NCBI GenBank assembly: GCA_021845965.1
Contig: JAJZUZ010000005.1
Coordinates: forward strand, 1-64,000
Source of the DNA: Pseudomonadota bacterium
GTDB lineage: Bacteria > Pseudomonadota > Gammaproteobacteria > Burkholderiales > Burkholderiaceae_C
Length of the DNA: 64,000 nt
Reading direction: 5' to 3'
The notes beneath the pieces were generated by a model, which ran no database searches, was not told where the DNA came from, and was given only the letters and a program-made list of their open reading frames with translations. Shown here one piece after another: positions 33,149 through 42,517 of this stretch. The first letter of the stretch is position 1; every line of letters begins with the position of its first letter. The position numbers were made by a program, and so were the translations under genes.

Positions 33149-33285
33149 GGATTTTCGGAGCTGGGTGGTGCTGCAGGAAGGCAGCAAACGACGAGCAGAA
33201 GAGCGGTGCGGTGGCGTAGACCGGGCCGTCCGGCGATGCGGGCGGCGACAATAGGGCCCGATTTTACCCGCCCCGCCCGTTTTTC

Positions 33286-34056
33286 ATGCAAGCCCCAACC
33301 GAGAGCCCCGCATTTCGTACCCGTTTCGTGCTGATCCAGACCAGCCACGCCGGCAATGTGGGCGCGGCGGCGCGGGCCATGAAAGTCATGGGCTTCGACG
33401 ATCTGGTGCTGGTGCAGCCGCGCTGGGCCAATGTGCTGCGCCGTCAGGAAACCATCGAGCGCGCCAGCGGCGCCAACGACGTGCTGGACAAGGCGCGCAT
33501 CGTGGAGACGCTGGACGAGGCGCTGGACGGCATGACCCACCTGTGCGCCACGGCCATGACGCCGCGCGACTTTGGCCCGCCCACGCGCGCGCCGCGCGAG
33601 CACTTTGCGCAGCTGGTGCAGTCGGCCACGCCCGAGACCGGCGCGCAGGGCGTGGCCTTCCTGTTCGGCTCCGAGCGCTTCGGCATGCGCAACGAGGATG
33701 TCTACCGCTGCCACACCTGCCTGAGCATTCCGACCAATCCGCAATTCGGTTCGCTCAACCTGGGCGCGGCCTTGCAGGTGATTGCCTACGAATGGCGGCA
33801 GGCCCTGGGTGCCTATCCGGTGCAGGAGGCCACGGCGCCGCCGGTGCGCGCCGACGCGGCCCAGGTGGCCGGCATGCTGGCCCACCTGGAGCAGGCGCTG
33901 GTCGCAGTCGATTTCCTCGACCCGGCCGCGCCCAAGAAGCTGATGCCGCGCCTGAACGCGCTGTTCAACCGCGCCGGGTTGACGCAGGAGGAAATCCATA
34001 TCCTGCGTGGTGTCGCCAAGGCCATGCTGGAGACGGCGGAGAAGGCCAGACGCTAA
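33286..34056 (+). CDS. trmJ: tRNA (cytidine/uridine-2'-O-)-methyltransferase TrmJ
   Basis: 256 aa SPOUT enzyme. Motif 1 VLIQTSHAGNVGAAARAMKVMG, quoted by its first 20 residues as VLIQTSHAGNVGAAARAMKV, is followed by FLFGSERFGMRNEDV and LNLGAALQVIAYEW, the knot residues that bind SAM. It methylates the 2'-OH of tRNA position 32. cysE follows 9 bp downstream in the same direction. Confidence 0.92.
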   Translation: MQAPTESPAFRTRFVLIQTSHAGNVGAAARAMKVMGFDDLVLVQPRWANVLRRQETIERASGANDVLDKARIVETLDEALDGMTHLCATAMTPRDFGPPTRAPREHFAQLVQSATPETGAQGVAFLFGSERFGMRNEDVYRCHTCLSIPTNPQFGSLNLGAALQVIAYEWRQALGAYPVQEATAPPVRADAAQVAGMLAHLEQALVAVDFLDPAAPKKLMPRLNALFNRAGLTQEEIHILRGVAKAMLETAEKARR

Positions 34057-34065
34057 ACTGCAGCC

Positions 34066-34839
34066 ATGTTTGCCCGCCTCCGCTCCGACATCCAGTGCAT
34101 CCTCGACCGCGACCCGGCCGCGCGCAGCGCCTGGGAGGTGCTGACCTGCTATCCCGGCCTGCATGCGCTGGTGATGCACCGCTGGGCGCACTGGTGCTGG
34201 ACGCACGGTCTCAAGTGGCTGGGGCGCTTCATCTCGCACATCGCGCGCTGGCTCACCGGCATCGAGATCCATCCCGGGGCGCAGATCGGGCGCGGCGTCT
34301 TCATCGACCACGGCATGGGCGTGGTGATCGGCGAGACCGCCGAAGTGGGCGACGGCTGCACCATCTACCACGGTGTCACGCTGGGCGGCACCTCGCTCTA
34401 CAAGGGCGCCAAGCGCCACCCGACGCTGGGCCGGAATGTGGTGGTGGGCGCCGGTGCCAAGGTCCTGGGGGGGTTCACCGTGGGCGATGGCGCCAAGGTC
34501 GGCTCCAACGCCGTGGTGGTCAAGCCGGTACCGGCCGGTGCCACCGCGGTGGGCAATCCGGCGCGCATCATCGAGGCCGAGGGCGACGCCAAGCGCGAGG
34601 AAGCGGCCTCGCGCATGGGTTTCTCGGCCTATGGCGTGACGCAGAACGACGACCCGCTCTCGCAGGCGCTGCGCGGCCTGATCGACAACGCCTCCTCGCA
34701 GGAGCACCAGATTGCCCTGCTGTGGCAGGCGATCGAGAAGCTCTCTGCAGGCAAGCCGCCGGCCGAATGCGTGCCCGGCGACGCGGCGCGCGAGGAACAC
34801 TTCGAGAAAGACAAGCTCAACCAGCTGGTCGGCAAGTAA
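34066..34839 (+). CDS. cysE: Serine O-acetyltransferase CysE
   Basis: 257 aa. The N-terminal helical domain is followed by a left-handed beta-helix of hexapeptide repeats: [68 protein letters not shown] read in short steps. Catalytic His in DHGMG. It makes O-acetylserine from serine and acetyl-CoA for cysteine synthesis. The C-terminal ~75 residues carry a long extension. The stop abuts the convergent ftrD-like gene. Confidence 0.93.
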   Translation: MFARLRSDIQCILDRDPAARSAWEVLTCYPGLHALVMHRWAHWCWTHGLKWLGRFISHIARWLTGIEIHPGAQIGRGVFIDHGMGVVIGETAEVGDGCTIYHGVTLGGTSLYKGAKRHPTLGRNVVVGAGAKVLGGFTVGDGAKVGSNAVVVKPVPAGATAVGNPARIIEAEGDAKREEAASRMGFSAYGVTQNDDPLSQALRGLIDNASSQEHQIALLWQAIEKLSAGKPPAECVPGDAAREEHFEKDKLNQLVGK

Positions 34840-36237
34840 TCAGAAGAAGTTCAGCGCCCAGATGGTGTCGATCAGGGCGATCGGCAGCAGGAACAGCGCC
34901 AGGGCGGTGACCGTGCGCGGCGTCAGGCCGCGCCACAGCAGCCGCGCACCGAGGTAAGCCGAGAATCCGCTGCCCAGCACCAGCAGGGCCACGCGTACCG
35001 GCGCCACCCAGTCCAGCGCGACGCGCTCGGCTTTCAGGTGGCCCAGCGTCAGCATGGACAGGCCCAGGAAGATGCTCATGCCCGCCAGCGGGATCAGCGC
35101 GAGCGCCAGGCGTTGCCAGGACAAATCGGCCTGACCCGCCACGCGCGCCGCCAGGCGCACGCACAGCACGAGGGTCAGCCCCACGGCGAGACCGCCGCCC
35201 AGGATGTAGGCCAGGATGCACAGGCCGTCGAGCCAGGTGAACATGTCGTTCGCGGCCGGATAGTGCGTGAGTAGCCACCAGGGCGCGTCGTCGTTGAGCG
35301 GCCACAGGATGTCGTGCTCCACCAGCCAGTTGGCCAGCCACGATTTCACCTGCACCAGCGCACGGCTGGACGACCAGAGGAAGGCGGCGGTGGCGATGCC
35401 CAGCACGCCGACCATGAGCGTGAGCGCCTCCTCCGTGCGCACGTCCTTGTTGCGCGTGGCCAGGATCTCCTGCGCCGGCGAGCGTGCGGCCAGCTGCACG
35501 GCGCCGCGGTAGCCGCTGCAGCGGCCGCAGGCGTGGCAGGCCGAGGCGCTCTTCATATGGCGGATGTCGATCAGCGGCGCGCAGTCCACCATGGGCTTGC
35601 GTTCCACGCTGGCCTTCCAGGCGTCTTCGTTGACGCGGAAATGCAGAGGCGCGATCCTGGCCAGCAGCGAGAACACGCCGTTGGCCGGGCAGAGGTAGCG
35701 GCACCACACGCGCGAACCGCGCCCGTAGACCAGTCCCACGCCCACCGCCGCCACCGAGGAGCCCCCCAGCACCAGCAGGGCGGCCTGCGGGTATTCGTAC
35801 ACGCTGACCAGCTGGCCGTAGACCGTGGTGCAGACGAAGGCCACGAAAGGCCAGCCGCTCCAGCGGATCCAGCGCGGGATGGCGCGGCCCAGGCCATGGC
35901 GGCTGGCCAGTTCGGTGAGCGAGCCTTCCGGGCAGAACACGCCGCACCAGACGCGGCCCAGGGCCATCATGCTGACCATGACGAAGGGCCACCAGATCCC
36001 CCAGAACACGAACTGGGCGAACAGGCGCAGGTTGTTCCAGAGGTGCGCGTCTTCGGCCGGCAGCGGCATGAAGGCCGGGATCACGAGCAGGAGCAGATAG
36101 ACCAGCACCACGGCCCACTGCAGGGCGACGATGGTGCGGCGGTGCGCCTGCATGGCCTGGCCCAGGCGTGCGAGCCAGCCTTGGCCAGCGGCAGCGGCTT
36201 TGGGCGCCGTGGCGGGAACGATGGGGATGACGCGCAT
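34840..36237 (-). CDS. Membrane polyferredoxin, FtrD-like (iron uptake)
   Basis: 465 aa with about nine membrane segments. Cys motifs GRVWCGVFCPEGSL, VWCRYLCPANG and CHACGRCSGYRGAV match NosR/NapH/FtrD-type 4Fe-4S electron carriers. In FtrABCD systems FtrD passes electrons across the inner membrane for iron reduction during transport. It is the last gene of a four-gene minus-strand operon, 7 bp after the cupredoxin. The family also serves nitrous-oxide and nitrate pathways; the P19 and cupredoxin neighbours favour iron. Confidence 0.8.
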   Translation of the reverse strand: MRVIPIVPATAPKAAAAGQGWLARLGQAMQAHRRTIVALQWAVVLVYLLLLVIPAFMPLPAEDAHLWNNLRLFAQFVFWGIWWPFVMVSMMALGRVWCGVFCPEGSLTELASRHGLGRAIPRWIRWSGWPFVAFVCTTVYGQLVSVYEYPQAALLVLGGSSVAAVGVGLVYGRGSRVWCRYLCPANGVFSLLARIAPLHFRVNEDAWKASVERKPMVDCAPLIDIRHMKSASACHACGRCSGYRGAVQLAARSPAQEILATRNKDVRTEEALTLMVGVLGIATAAFLWSSSRALVQVKSWLANWLVEHDILWPLNDDAPWWLLTHYPAANDMFTWLDGLCILAYILGGGLAVGLTLVLCVRLAARVAGQADLSWQRLALALIPLAGMSIFLGLSMLTLGHLKAERVALDWVAPVRVALLVLGSGFSAYLGARLLWRGLTPRTVTALALFLLPIALIDTIWALNFF

Positions 36238-36244
36238 GGCCAGC

Positions 36245-36586
36245 CTACTTCGCCACCAGGCGACCCTGGGCCGTCTCGGGGTGGAACTCGCCGAAGAACT
36301 TGTAGCTGCCCGGCTTGAGCGGCTGGAAGATCAGGAAGCTCTGCACGCCGGGTGCCAGCACCTTCTCCTTGCGCAGCTCGGCGCTCTCGAACTCCTCCGG
36401 GCCCGGGCCTTCGTTCCTGATTAGCAGGCGGAACTTGGTGTTGGCCGGTACCTCCAGCACCTCCGGGTGGAAGCGGCCGGCCTTGATGGTGAGCTGGTAG
36501 CTGGGCAGCTCCTCGCTGTGGGCCGGGGCCAGCAGCACGGCCGCGAGCAGTGCGGCGGCGAGGATGGAGGGGCGCAGGCGTGTCAT
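36245..36586 (-). CDS. Periplasmic cupredoxin, FtrB-like
   Basis: 113 aa. Signal peptide (ILAAALLAAVLLAPAHSEEL region). EfeO-type cupredoxin core: YQLTIKAGRFHPEVLEVPAN, RLLIRNEGPGPEEFES, and SYKFFGEFHPETAQG. FtrB proteins oxidise or hand over iron with FtrA. Canonical copper ligands are incomplete, as in this subfamily. Tight spacing with neighbours (7 and 11 bp). Confidence 0.8.
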   Translation of the reverse strand: MTRLRPSILAAALLAAVLLAPAHSEELPSYQLTIKAGRFHPEVLEVPANTKFRLLIRNEGPGPEEFESAELRKEKVLAPGVQSFLIFQPLKPGSYKFFGEFHPETAQGRLVAK

Positions 36587-36597
36587 GGTCAGGAGCC

Positions 36598-38151
36598 TCA
36601 GAAGGCAAGTTGGGCGCGAACGCCGACGATGGTGATGGCCGTGGCGCCCGGCGCAGCGCCCGGCGCGGCGATGTGCTGCAGATTGGGCGTGAGCTCGAAC
36701 TGCTTGTTGATGCGGTAGCGGTAATAGACCTCGGCCACCTGCTCGCCCGCGGTGGCGGTGTAGCCGTAGTCGGGCTTGCCGTCACTGTCGGCATCCACCG
36801 TGGCGGAGTCGCGCGCGAAGTTGTCGCTGGTCGCCAGCCAGCCCAGGGCCAGGCCGACGGAGTCACCGCCGCGGTCCCAGTCGTAGCCGGCCACTTCAGC
36901 GCCCAGCGTCAGCGCGCGGTCAAAGCGCGCGCCGCCCCCCACGATGTGCTGGCCATAGCGGCCGAAGACGGTCCAGGCGTCGCCCACGCGCTGGTCGGCC
37001 GACAGGCCCCAGCCGCTGCGGCTGCGCACCACGCCGTCGTAGCCGGGCGCCTGGCCGTTCTGCCAGTAGTAGATGCGGTAATTGCCGGGGTTGCCGTCCC
37101 AGCGCCATTGCGTCTCGGCTTGCGCCAGGATCAGCGGCGAGGTGAAGAACTGTTCGTAGTTGGCGCCCTTGCCGGCCCCGAACACGCCCAGCGACAGGCG
37201 CCAGGGCTCGCTCTTGGTGCGGTTGTTCAGGTAGGAGACGCGAAAGCCCGGCGTGAAGCCGTTGGCATCGACGCCGATGTCGCCACCGGCGTCGAGCAGC
37301 GGGTTGTGCACAAAGGCGGTGTTGAGGAACTGCCGGGTCTCGTCATTGGCCGCCGCGTTCTGGTCAAAGAAGACGAAGGGGTCCATCTTGCCGAAGTTGA
37401 CTTCCAGCTGCTCGCGCGAGTGCGGCTTGAAGCCACCGAAGGGCAGCGGGATGGTGGCCTGGTACCAGGCCTGGCCCAGCACGGCCACCGAGTCATCGGG
37501 CTGGGCCGACTGCACGCGGAAGGCGGTGGCGTTGGGCTTGGAGTAGCTGGTCAGCGCGTTCAGCCCCGCGCCCTGCCCCATGCGGAAGTGGGCGAAGATG
37601 CGGCTCTCGGTGTCGCCCACGGTGGGCAGCGGCAGGGTGACAAAGGCGTCGGCGCGGTAGTTGAGCTGGCCGTTCTCGGTGCCGGCCGGCGAGGTGGAGG
37701 CCACCCCGTGCGGGCTCTGCGCCACGGTGGTGAAGCTCACGCCGGCGGTCACGCCGTCCAGCGACTCGATGACGCGCGCCGCCTTGAGCGTGTTGAGCGA
37801 CTGGTATTCGACCGCCTTCAGGCGCGAGGTCAGCTCGGGCTCGTTCTCGCTGATGCTCTCGGACTCCAGGCCCTGGTCGATCTTCTGCTGGGCCTCTTCC
37901 AGCTTGCGCAGGCGCTGCTCCAGCGGGGCCGGGCTGGCGGCGGGAGCGGGCACGGCGGGAGCGGGCGGCTGTGCCCGCAGCTGCTTTTCGAGCTGCTCGT
38001 TGCGCTGTTCCAGCTGCTCCAGCCGCTGGTTCAGCTGGTTGAGCCTGTCCAGCAGCTCTTCCTGCGAAGGGGCAGCCCAGGCGGGGGCGGCGAGCACGAC
38101 GGCGCAGGCCAGCCCCAGCGCCGTGCGCGGCGCGGGCAAGGTGCGGCGCAT
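36598..38151 (-). CDS. Outer-membrane beta-barrel protein with coiled-coil N-terminus
   Basis: 517 aa from ATG 38151. Signal peptide to about residue 26 (ALGLACAVVLAAPAWA). A heptad coiled coil follows (LLDRLNQLNQRLEQLEQRNE). The remainder is alternating polar/aromatic strands ending in RAQLAF, with the terminal Phe typical of outer-membrane barrels. It resembles porins of the OprB/Mn-porin type. It lies inside the iron operon 2 bp after the P19 gene, where an FTR1 inner-membrane permease would be expected. Substrate unknown; probably admits iron complexes. Confidence 0.8.
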   Translation of the reverse strand: MRRTLPAPRTALGLACAVVLAAPAWAAPSQEELLDRLNQLNQRLEQLEQRNEQLEKQLRAQPPAPAVPAPAASPAPLEQRLRKLEEAQQKIDQGLESESISENEPELTSRLKAVEYQSLNTLKAARVIESLDGVTAGVSFTTVAQSPHGVASTSPAGTENGQLNYRADAFVTLPLPTVGDTESRIFAHFRMGQGAGLNALTSYSKPNATAFRVQSAQPDDSVAVLGQAWYQATIPLPFGGFKPHSREQLEVNFGKMDPFVFFDQNAAANDETRQFLNTAFVHNPLLDAGGDIGVDANGFTPGFRVSYLNNRTKSEPWRLSLGVFGAGKGANYEQFFTSPLILAQAETQWRWDGNPGNYRIYYWQNGQAPGYDGVVRSRSGWGLSADQRVGDAWTVFGRYGQHIVGGGARFDRALTLGAEVAGYDWDRGGDSVGLALGWLATSDNFARDSATVDADSDGKPDYGYTATAGEQVAEVYYRYRINKQFELTPNLQHIAAPGAAPGATAITIVGVRAQLAF

Positions 38152-38153
38152 GA

Positions 38154-38699
38154 TCAGTAGCCGCCTTTTTTGCCGATACCGGCGTAGACGAAGTCGTACT
38201 CGACCTCGAAGGGCTTGAACCAGGGGCGCACGCCGGTCAGGCGGTCGGTGTGGCGGCCGAAGTGGGCATGCGGGTTTTCCGACGGCGGCAGCACGGTGAG
38301 CTTCACGTGGTACTTGCCGGGGCCGAAGACCTTGACGTTGTCGCCATAGTGCGGGCCGTCGTTGGCCACCATGGGCATCATGTCGCCGCTGACCTTCTGG
38401 CTGCTGCCGGTCTTGGTGACCTCGTACTTCACCACGAGGTAGGGCACCCAGGCGCCTTCCTCGAAACCGTTGGGGTTGTTGGCCAGGGCCTTGATGTCGG
38501 CTTCGAGGTGGATGTCGGACTCCTCGGCCTTGCGCATCATGCCGTCGGGCTCCATGGTCACCGGTTGCAGGTAGACGGCGGCGATTTCCATGCCGACACG
38601 CTGGTGCGGGGTGCCGATGGGGTATTCCACGGCGCTGGCGGACAGGGCCCAGGCGCACAGGGCAAGGCCCAGGACTTTGGTCAGAGCTTGGCGAGTCAT
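38154..38699 (-). CDS. P19/FtrA-type periplasmic iron-binding protein
   Basis: 181 aa from the second ATG (38699), six bases after GAGGA; the first ATG at 38705 abuts that site. Signal peptide (VLGLALCAWALSASA). Mature protein shows YPIGTPHQRVGMEIAAVYLQ, ESDIHLEADIKAL, DGPHYGDNVKVFGPGKYHVK, and SENPHAHFGRHTDRLTGV, the Met/His ligand segments of the P19/Tpd family. It binds iron (and copper) in the periplasm and delivers it to the membrane partner. First gene of the operon, with a possible Fur site upstream. Confidence 0.9.
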   Translation of the reverse strand: MTRQALTKVLGLALCAWALSASAVEYPIGTPHQRVGMEIAAVYLQPVTMEPDGMMRKAEESDIHLEADIKALANNPNGFEEGAWVPYLVVKYEVTKTGSSQKVSGDMMPMVANDGPHYGDNVKVFGPGKYHVKLTVLPPSENPHAHFGRHTDRLTGVRPWFKPFEVEYDFVYAGIGKKGGY

Positions 38700-38732
38700 G
38701 TTCATTCCTCAATGATCGATGTGGTCATTGCA

Positions 38733-38748
38733 AATGATAACACTTCTC
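38733..38748 (-). promoter_or_regulatory. Possible Fur box upstream of the iron operon
   Basis: AATGATAACACTTCTC matches the Fur consensus AATGATAATCATTATC at most positions. It lies about 35 bp upstream of the P19 start, in an AT-rich stretch. Position and operon content support iron control. Confidence 0.5.
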
Positions 38749-38815
38749 GTTTGTATTAATTTTGAGATGGATCAAAGGGCCGGGAACGGGGCGAACGAGC
38801 GGCGGGCGGGCAGGC

Positions 38816-39694
38816 TCAGGCGGCGCGCAGCCAGCGCGGGCCCAGCACATTGACGGCCAGGCCGCTGATGACCAGGGCGGCGGCGCCGAGCTTCCAGGCC
38901 TGCAGCGGCTCGCCCAGCAGCAGGGCGGAGGCGCCCATGCCGAAGAAGGGGATGAGCAGGGCCAGGGGGGTGATGGTCGCGGCCGGGTGGCGCGCCAGCA
39001 GCCAGCCCCAGGCACCAAAGCCGAACAGGGTGTTGCCCAGCGACTGCCAGAGCATGGCGGCCCAGGCGGCTACGCTGGCGCGCGGCAGCGCGACAGTGAA
39101 GGCCGCGCTGCCTTCGAACGCCAGGCTCAAGGCCAGCAGCGGCGGCACGGCAAAGACGGAACTCCAGACCATGAAACCCAGCATGTCCACCTTGCCGATG
39201 CTGCGCGAGACCACGTTGCCGCAGGCCCAGCACAGGGCACCGCCCAGCGCCAGTGTCAGGCCCAGGGGGGTGACGTCGCTGTGGCTCTGGTCAAAGCTCT
39301 GCCAGGCGATCAGCACGAAGCCCAGCGTGGCCAGCGCGAGGCCGGCGTACTGCACCCGCGGCATGCGCTCGTGCTGCAGCCAGGCCACCAGCAGCAGGGT
39401 GAAGAAGACCTGCGACTGCATGAGCAGGGAGGCCAGGCCGGGCGACACATCCGCGCGCATGGCCAGGAACAGCAGGCCGAACATGAAGCCGATGAAGACA
39501 CCGTAGGCCACCAGGTAGCGCCAAGCGACCGCCGGACGCTTGATGAACAGGAGCCAGGGCAGGGCGCTGAGCGCAAAGCGCATGGTGGCCAGCAGCAGCG
39601 GCGGCACTTCGGTCAGCGCGCCCTTGATGACAACAAAGTTGGTGCCCCAGACCGCGACCACGGCCAGCGCGAGCAGCAGATGCGGGAAGGGCAC
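38816..39694 (-). CDS. EamA/DMT-family transporter
   Basis: 292 aa with about ten hydrophobic helices in two EamA repeats (VVAVWGTNFVVIKGAL and the second-half LCWACGNVVSRSI). The family exports amino acids or other metabolites; RhaT/YdcZ-like and EamA cysteine exporters are relatives. No specific substrate can be assigned. 15 bp downstream of mogA in the same direction. Confidence 0.85.
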   Translation of the reverse strand: MPFPHLLLALAVVAVWGTNFVVIKGALTEVPPLLLATMRFALSALPWLLFIKRPAVAWRYLVAYGVFIGFMFGLLFLAMRADVSPGLASLLMQSQVFFTLLLVAWLQHERMPRVQYAGLALATLGFVLIAWQSFDQSHSDVTPLGLTLALGGALCWACGNVVSRSIGKVDMLGFMVWSSVFAVPPLLALSLAFEGSAAFTVALPRASVAAWAAMLWQSLGNTLFGFGAWGWLLARHPAATITPLALLIPFFGMGASALLLGEPLQAWKLGAAALVISGLAVNVLGPRWLRAA

Positions 39695-39709
39695 GGCGGT
39701 GGCCCCGGG

Positions 39710-40303
39710 TCAGGCCTTGGGCGGGCGAATGGCCGATTTGGGGCGGAAGGCCTTGCAGACTTCGTCGTGGGTGTCGATGTACGGGCCACCGATCAGGTCC
39801 ACGCAGTAAGGCACGGCGGCGAAGATGCCGGCGACCACCGGCTTGCCTTCGGCGTCCTTCAGGCCTTCCAGCGTCTCCTGGATGGACTTGGGCTGGCCCG
39901 GCAGGTTGATGATCAGGCTCTGGTCGCGGATCACGGCGACCTGGCGCGACAGGATGGCGGTGGGCACGAACTTCAGGCTGATCTGGCGCATCTGCTCGCC
40001 AAAGCCGGGCATTTCCTTGTGCGCCACGGCCAGCGTGGCCTCGGGCGTGACGTCGCGCTTGGCCGGCCCGGTGCCGCCGGTGGTCAGCACCAGCGCGCAG
40101 CCGGCGTCCACCAGCTCGATCAGCGTGGCGCTGATGCGCGCCTGCTCGTCGGGAATCAGGCGCGGCTCGAAGGTGATGGGGTTCTTCAGCGCGCGGGTCA
40201 GCCATTCCTGCAGCGCGGGCAGGCCCTTGTCCTCGTACACGCCGGTGGAGGCCCGGTCGCTGATGGAGACGATGCCGATCTTGACCTTGTCGTAGTCACT
40301 CAT
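39710..40303 (-). CDS. mog: Molybdopterin adenylyltransferase MogA
   Basis: 197 aa. Contains VSISDRAS, LVLTTGGTGPAKRDVTPEAT (the MPT-binding loop with conserved Asp) and INLPGQPKSIQETL. It adenylates molybdopterin before molybdenum insertion, needed for example by the NasA nitrate reductase at 54718. Overlaps yjgA by 8 bp, so translation is coupled. Confidence 0.93.
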   Translation of the reverse strand: MSDYDKVKIGIVSISDRASTGVYEDKGLPALQEWLTRALKNPITFEPRLIPDEQARISATLIELVDAGCALVLTTGGTGPAKRDVTPEATLAVAHKEMPGFGEQMRQISLKFVPTAILSRQVAVIRDQSLIINLPGQPKSIQETLEGLKDAEGKPVVAGIFAAVPYCVDLIGGPYIDTHDEVCKAFRPKSAIRPPKA

Positions 40304-40931
40304 TTCCGGATTCCTCTGCGTTGCTCAGCTGGTCGCGCACCAGCTGGAAGATCTCGCGGTAGGCGCGGCCCTGGCGCGGCGCCAGGCCCTGCGACACGGC
40401 GGCCTTGTCCGCGGGCAGCGCGTCCTTGCGCGCCTGGCGCACCAGGGCGCGCAGCTGCTGGGTGTCGGTGCCGGGAAAGGTGTTGATCCATTGCGCCACG
40501 GCATCGTCCGTGGCGATCAGGCGCTCGCGCCACTGTTCGGCGGCGTGCAGCAGGGCGGTCTCGCGTGCCGAGGGCTGGTGCTGCTCGACCAGCGCGGCAC
40601 GCGCGGCCTCCAGCATCTCGGGTTCGAGCTGGCGCATCAGCTTGCCGACGTACTGCATCTGGCGGCGCTTGCCTTCGAAGTTGGTAATGCGCCGCGCCTC
40701 GGCCAGGGCTTCGAGCAGCTTGTCCGGCAGCGCCAGCTTGTCCATGAGGTCGGCGCGCAGGGTCAACAATTCCTCGCCAAGCTTCTGCAGCTCGGTGCTC
40801 TCGCGCTTGAGATCGGTCTTGCTGATCTCGACGTCGCCCTTGAGCTCGCGTTTGAGCTCCAGGTCCAGCTCGCTGCCTTCGGCGACGAACTGGCCTCGGA
40901 CGTAATAGCCTTTTTTCGGTTTGCGGGACAT
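40296..40931 (-). CDS. yjgA: YjgA (DUF615) ribosome-associated protein
   Basis: 211 aa from ATG 40931 (MSRKPKKGYYVRGQF). Highly charged and helical, with LPDKLLEALAEARRITNFEG and RQMQYVGKLMR, the DUF615 signature. YjgA binds 50S ribosomal particles during assembly. Divergent from pmbA with 60 bp between, a conserved arrangement. The long open frame upstream on this strand is antisense to pmbA. Confidence 0.9.
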   Translation of the reverse strand: MSRKPKKGYYVRGQFVAEGSELDLELKRELKGDVEISKTDLKRESTELQKLGEELLTLRADLMDKLALPDKLLEALAEARRITNFEGKRRQMQYVGKLMRQLEPEMLEAARAALVEQHQPSARETALLHAAEQWRERLIATDDAVAQWINTFPGTDTQQLRALVRQARKDALPADKAAVSQGLAPRQGRAYREIFQLVRDQLSNAEESGNE

Positions 40932-40991
40932 TGGGGGGATATTTCTGCGGCCCCGGGGGCTGCGTGCACGGCCAAGTATCATAGCTGCGCC

Positions 40992-42383
40992 ATGAACAAA
41001 GCCCATTCCCGCACCCACGCCGATGCCAACAGCGGTTTCAGCTACAGCCGCGCCACCTTCGAAGAACTCGTCGACGCCGCGCTGGCGCACGCGAAGAAGC
41101 TGGGCGCCTCCGATGCCGGCGCCGAGGCGTCGGAGGGCTGCGGCCTGAGCGTCTCGGTACGCAAGGGCGAGCTGGAGAACGTGGAGCGCAATCGCGACAA
41201 GTCGCTCGGGGTCACGGTCTACCTGGGGCAGCGCCGCGGCAATGCCAGCACCTCGGACTTCTCGCGCGCCGCCATCGAACAGACGGTGCAGGCGGCCTAC
41301 GATATCGCCCGCTTCACCGCGGAAGACCCGGTGGCCGGCCTGCCCGATGCCGGGGACATCGTCCACCACGACGAGGCCGGGCGCGACCTGGACCTGTTCC
41401 ATCCCTGGGCCATCAGCAGCGAAGAGGCCGCGAAGATTGCGCGCGCCACCGAGGCCGCGGCCTTCCGGACCGACAAGCGCATCACCAACAGCGAGGGCGC
41501 GGCGGTGTCGGCGCAGCAGTCGCATTTCTTCAGCGCCCACACGCACGGTTTCCGCGGCGGCTACGCCAGCTCGCGCCATTCCATCTCGGTCTCGCCCATT
41601 GCCGGCAAGGGCGATGACATGCAGCGCGACTACTGGTACAGCTCGCACCGCCACCCGGAAGACCTGGCCCTGCCCGAGGCCATCGGTCGCTACGCCGCCG
41701 AGCGCGCCCTCAGCCGCCTGAAGGCGCGCAAGATCAGCACGCGCGAGGTGCCGGTGCTGTTCGAGTCGCCCCTGGCCGCCGGCCTGATGGGGGCGCTGGT
41801 GCAGGCCTTGAGCGGCGGCGCGCTGTACCGCAAGAGCTCCTTCCTGCTCGACTCGCTGGGCACGCAGGTGCTGCCCGCGCACATCGACCTGCTGGAAGAT
41901 CCCTTCCTGCTGCGCGGCAAGGGCAGCTCGCCCTTCGACGAGGAGGGCGTGCGTGTCCAGGCGCGCTCCGTCATCGACGCCGGCCGCGTGCAGGGTTACT
42001 TCCTGAGCAGCTACTCGGCGCGCAAGCTGGGCATGAAGACCACCGGCAACGCCGGCGGCTCGCACAACCTGATCCTCAGCTCGCGCCAGACGCAGCCCGG
42101 CGACGACCTGGACGCCATGCTGCGCAAGCTGGGCACGGGTCTGTTCGTCACCGAGCTCATGGGCCAGGGCGTGAACTACGTGACCGGCGACTACTCGCGC
42201 GGCGCCAGTGGCTACTGGGTGGAAAACGGCCGCATCGCCTACCCGGTGCACGAGATCACCATCGCCGGCAACATGAAGGACATGCTGCTGGGCATCGAGG
42301 CCGTGGGGGCCGACGCCTACAACTACGGCGCCAAGACCGTGGGTTCCATCCTGATCAACCGCATGAAGGTGGCGGGGAGCTGA
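40992..42383 (+). CDS. pmbA: Metalloprotease PmbA/TldE
   Basis: 463 aa from ATG 40992. Family segments: ASDAGAEASEGCGLSVSVRK, GELENVERNRDKSLGVTVY, LFVTELMGQGVNYVTGDYSR, and GYWVENGRIAYPVHEITIAG. With TldD it degrades peptides and matures microcin- or CcdA-type substrates. tldD is usually elsewhere. Divergent from yjgA. Confidence 0.93.
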   Translation: MNKAHSRTHADANSGFSYSRATFEELVDAALAHAKKLGASDAGAEASEGCGLSVSVRKGELENVERNRDKSLGVTVYLGQRRGNASTSDFSRAAIEQTVQAAYDIARFTAEDPVAGLPDAGDIVHHDEAGRDLDLFHPWAISSEEAAKIARATEAAAFRTDKRITNSEGAAVSAQQSHFFSAHTHGFRGGYASSRHSISVSPIAGKGDDMQRDYWYSSHRHPEDLALPEAIGRYAAERALSRLKARKISTREVPVLFESPLAAGLMGALVQALSGGALYRKSSFLLDSLGTQVLPAHIDLLEDPFLLRGKGSSPFDEEGVRVQARSVIDAGRVQGYFLSSYSARKLGMKTTGNAGGSHNLILSSRQTQPGDDLDAMLRKLGTGLFVTELMGQGVNYVTGDYSRGASGYWVENGRIAYPVHEITIAGNMKDMLLGIEAVGADAYNYGAKTVGSILINRMKVAGS

Positions 42384-42517
42384 TCGCCGGCCGGCGGCAC
42401 GCCGGGGCGGTCGAGGCGTGCACGCGTCGTTGCGGTGGCGCCGCATCCCGGGTTCGGCCCGGGTGACAGTGCTCGGCGGCCTCGCTAAGATGGGCCGCAT
42501 CACCGCAAGGGGAGTGC

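Noticed and set aside
36598-38712. 704-codon frame spanning the P19 and barrel genes
   Set aside because: P19 is encoded in another frame there with a signal peptide and family motifs; the barrel protein starts at 38151 with its own signal peptide.
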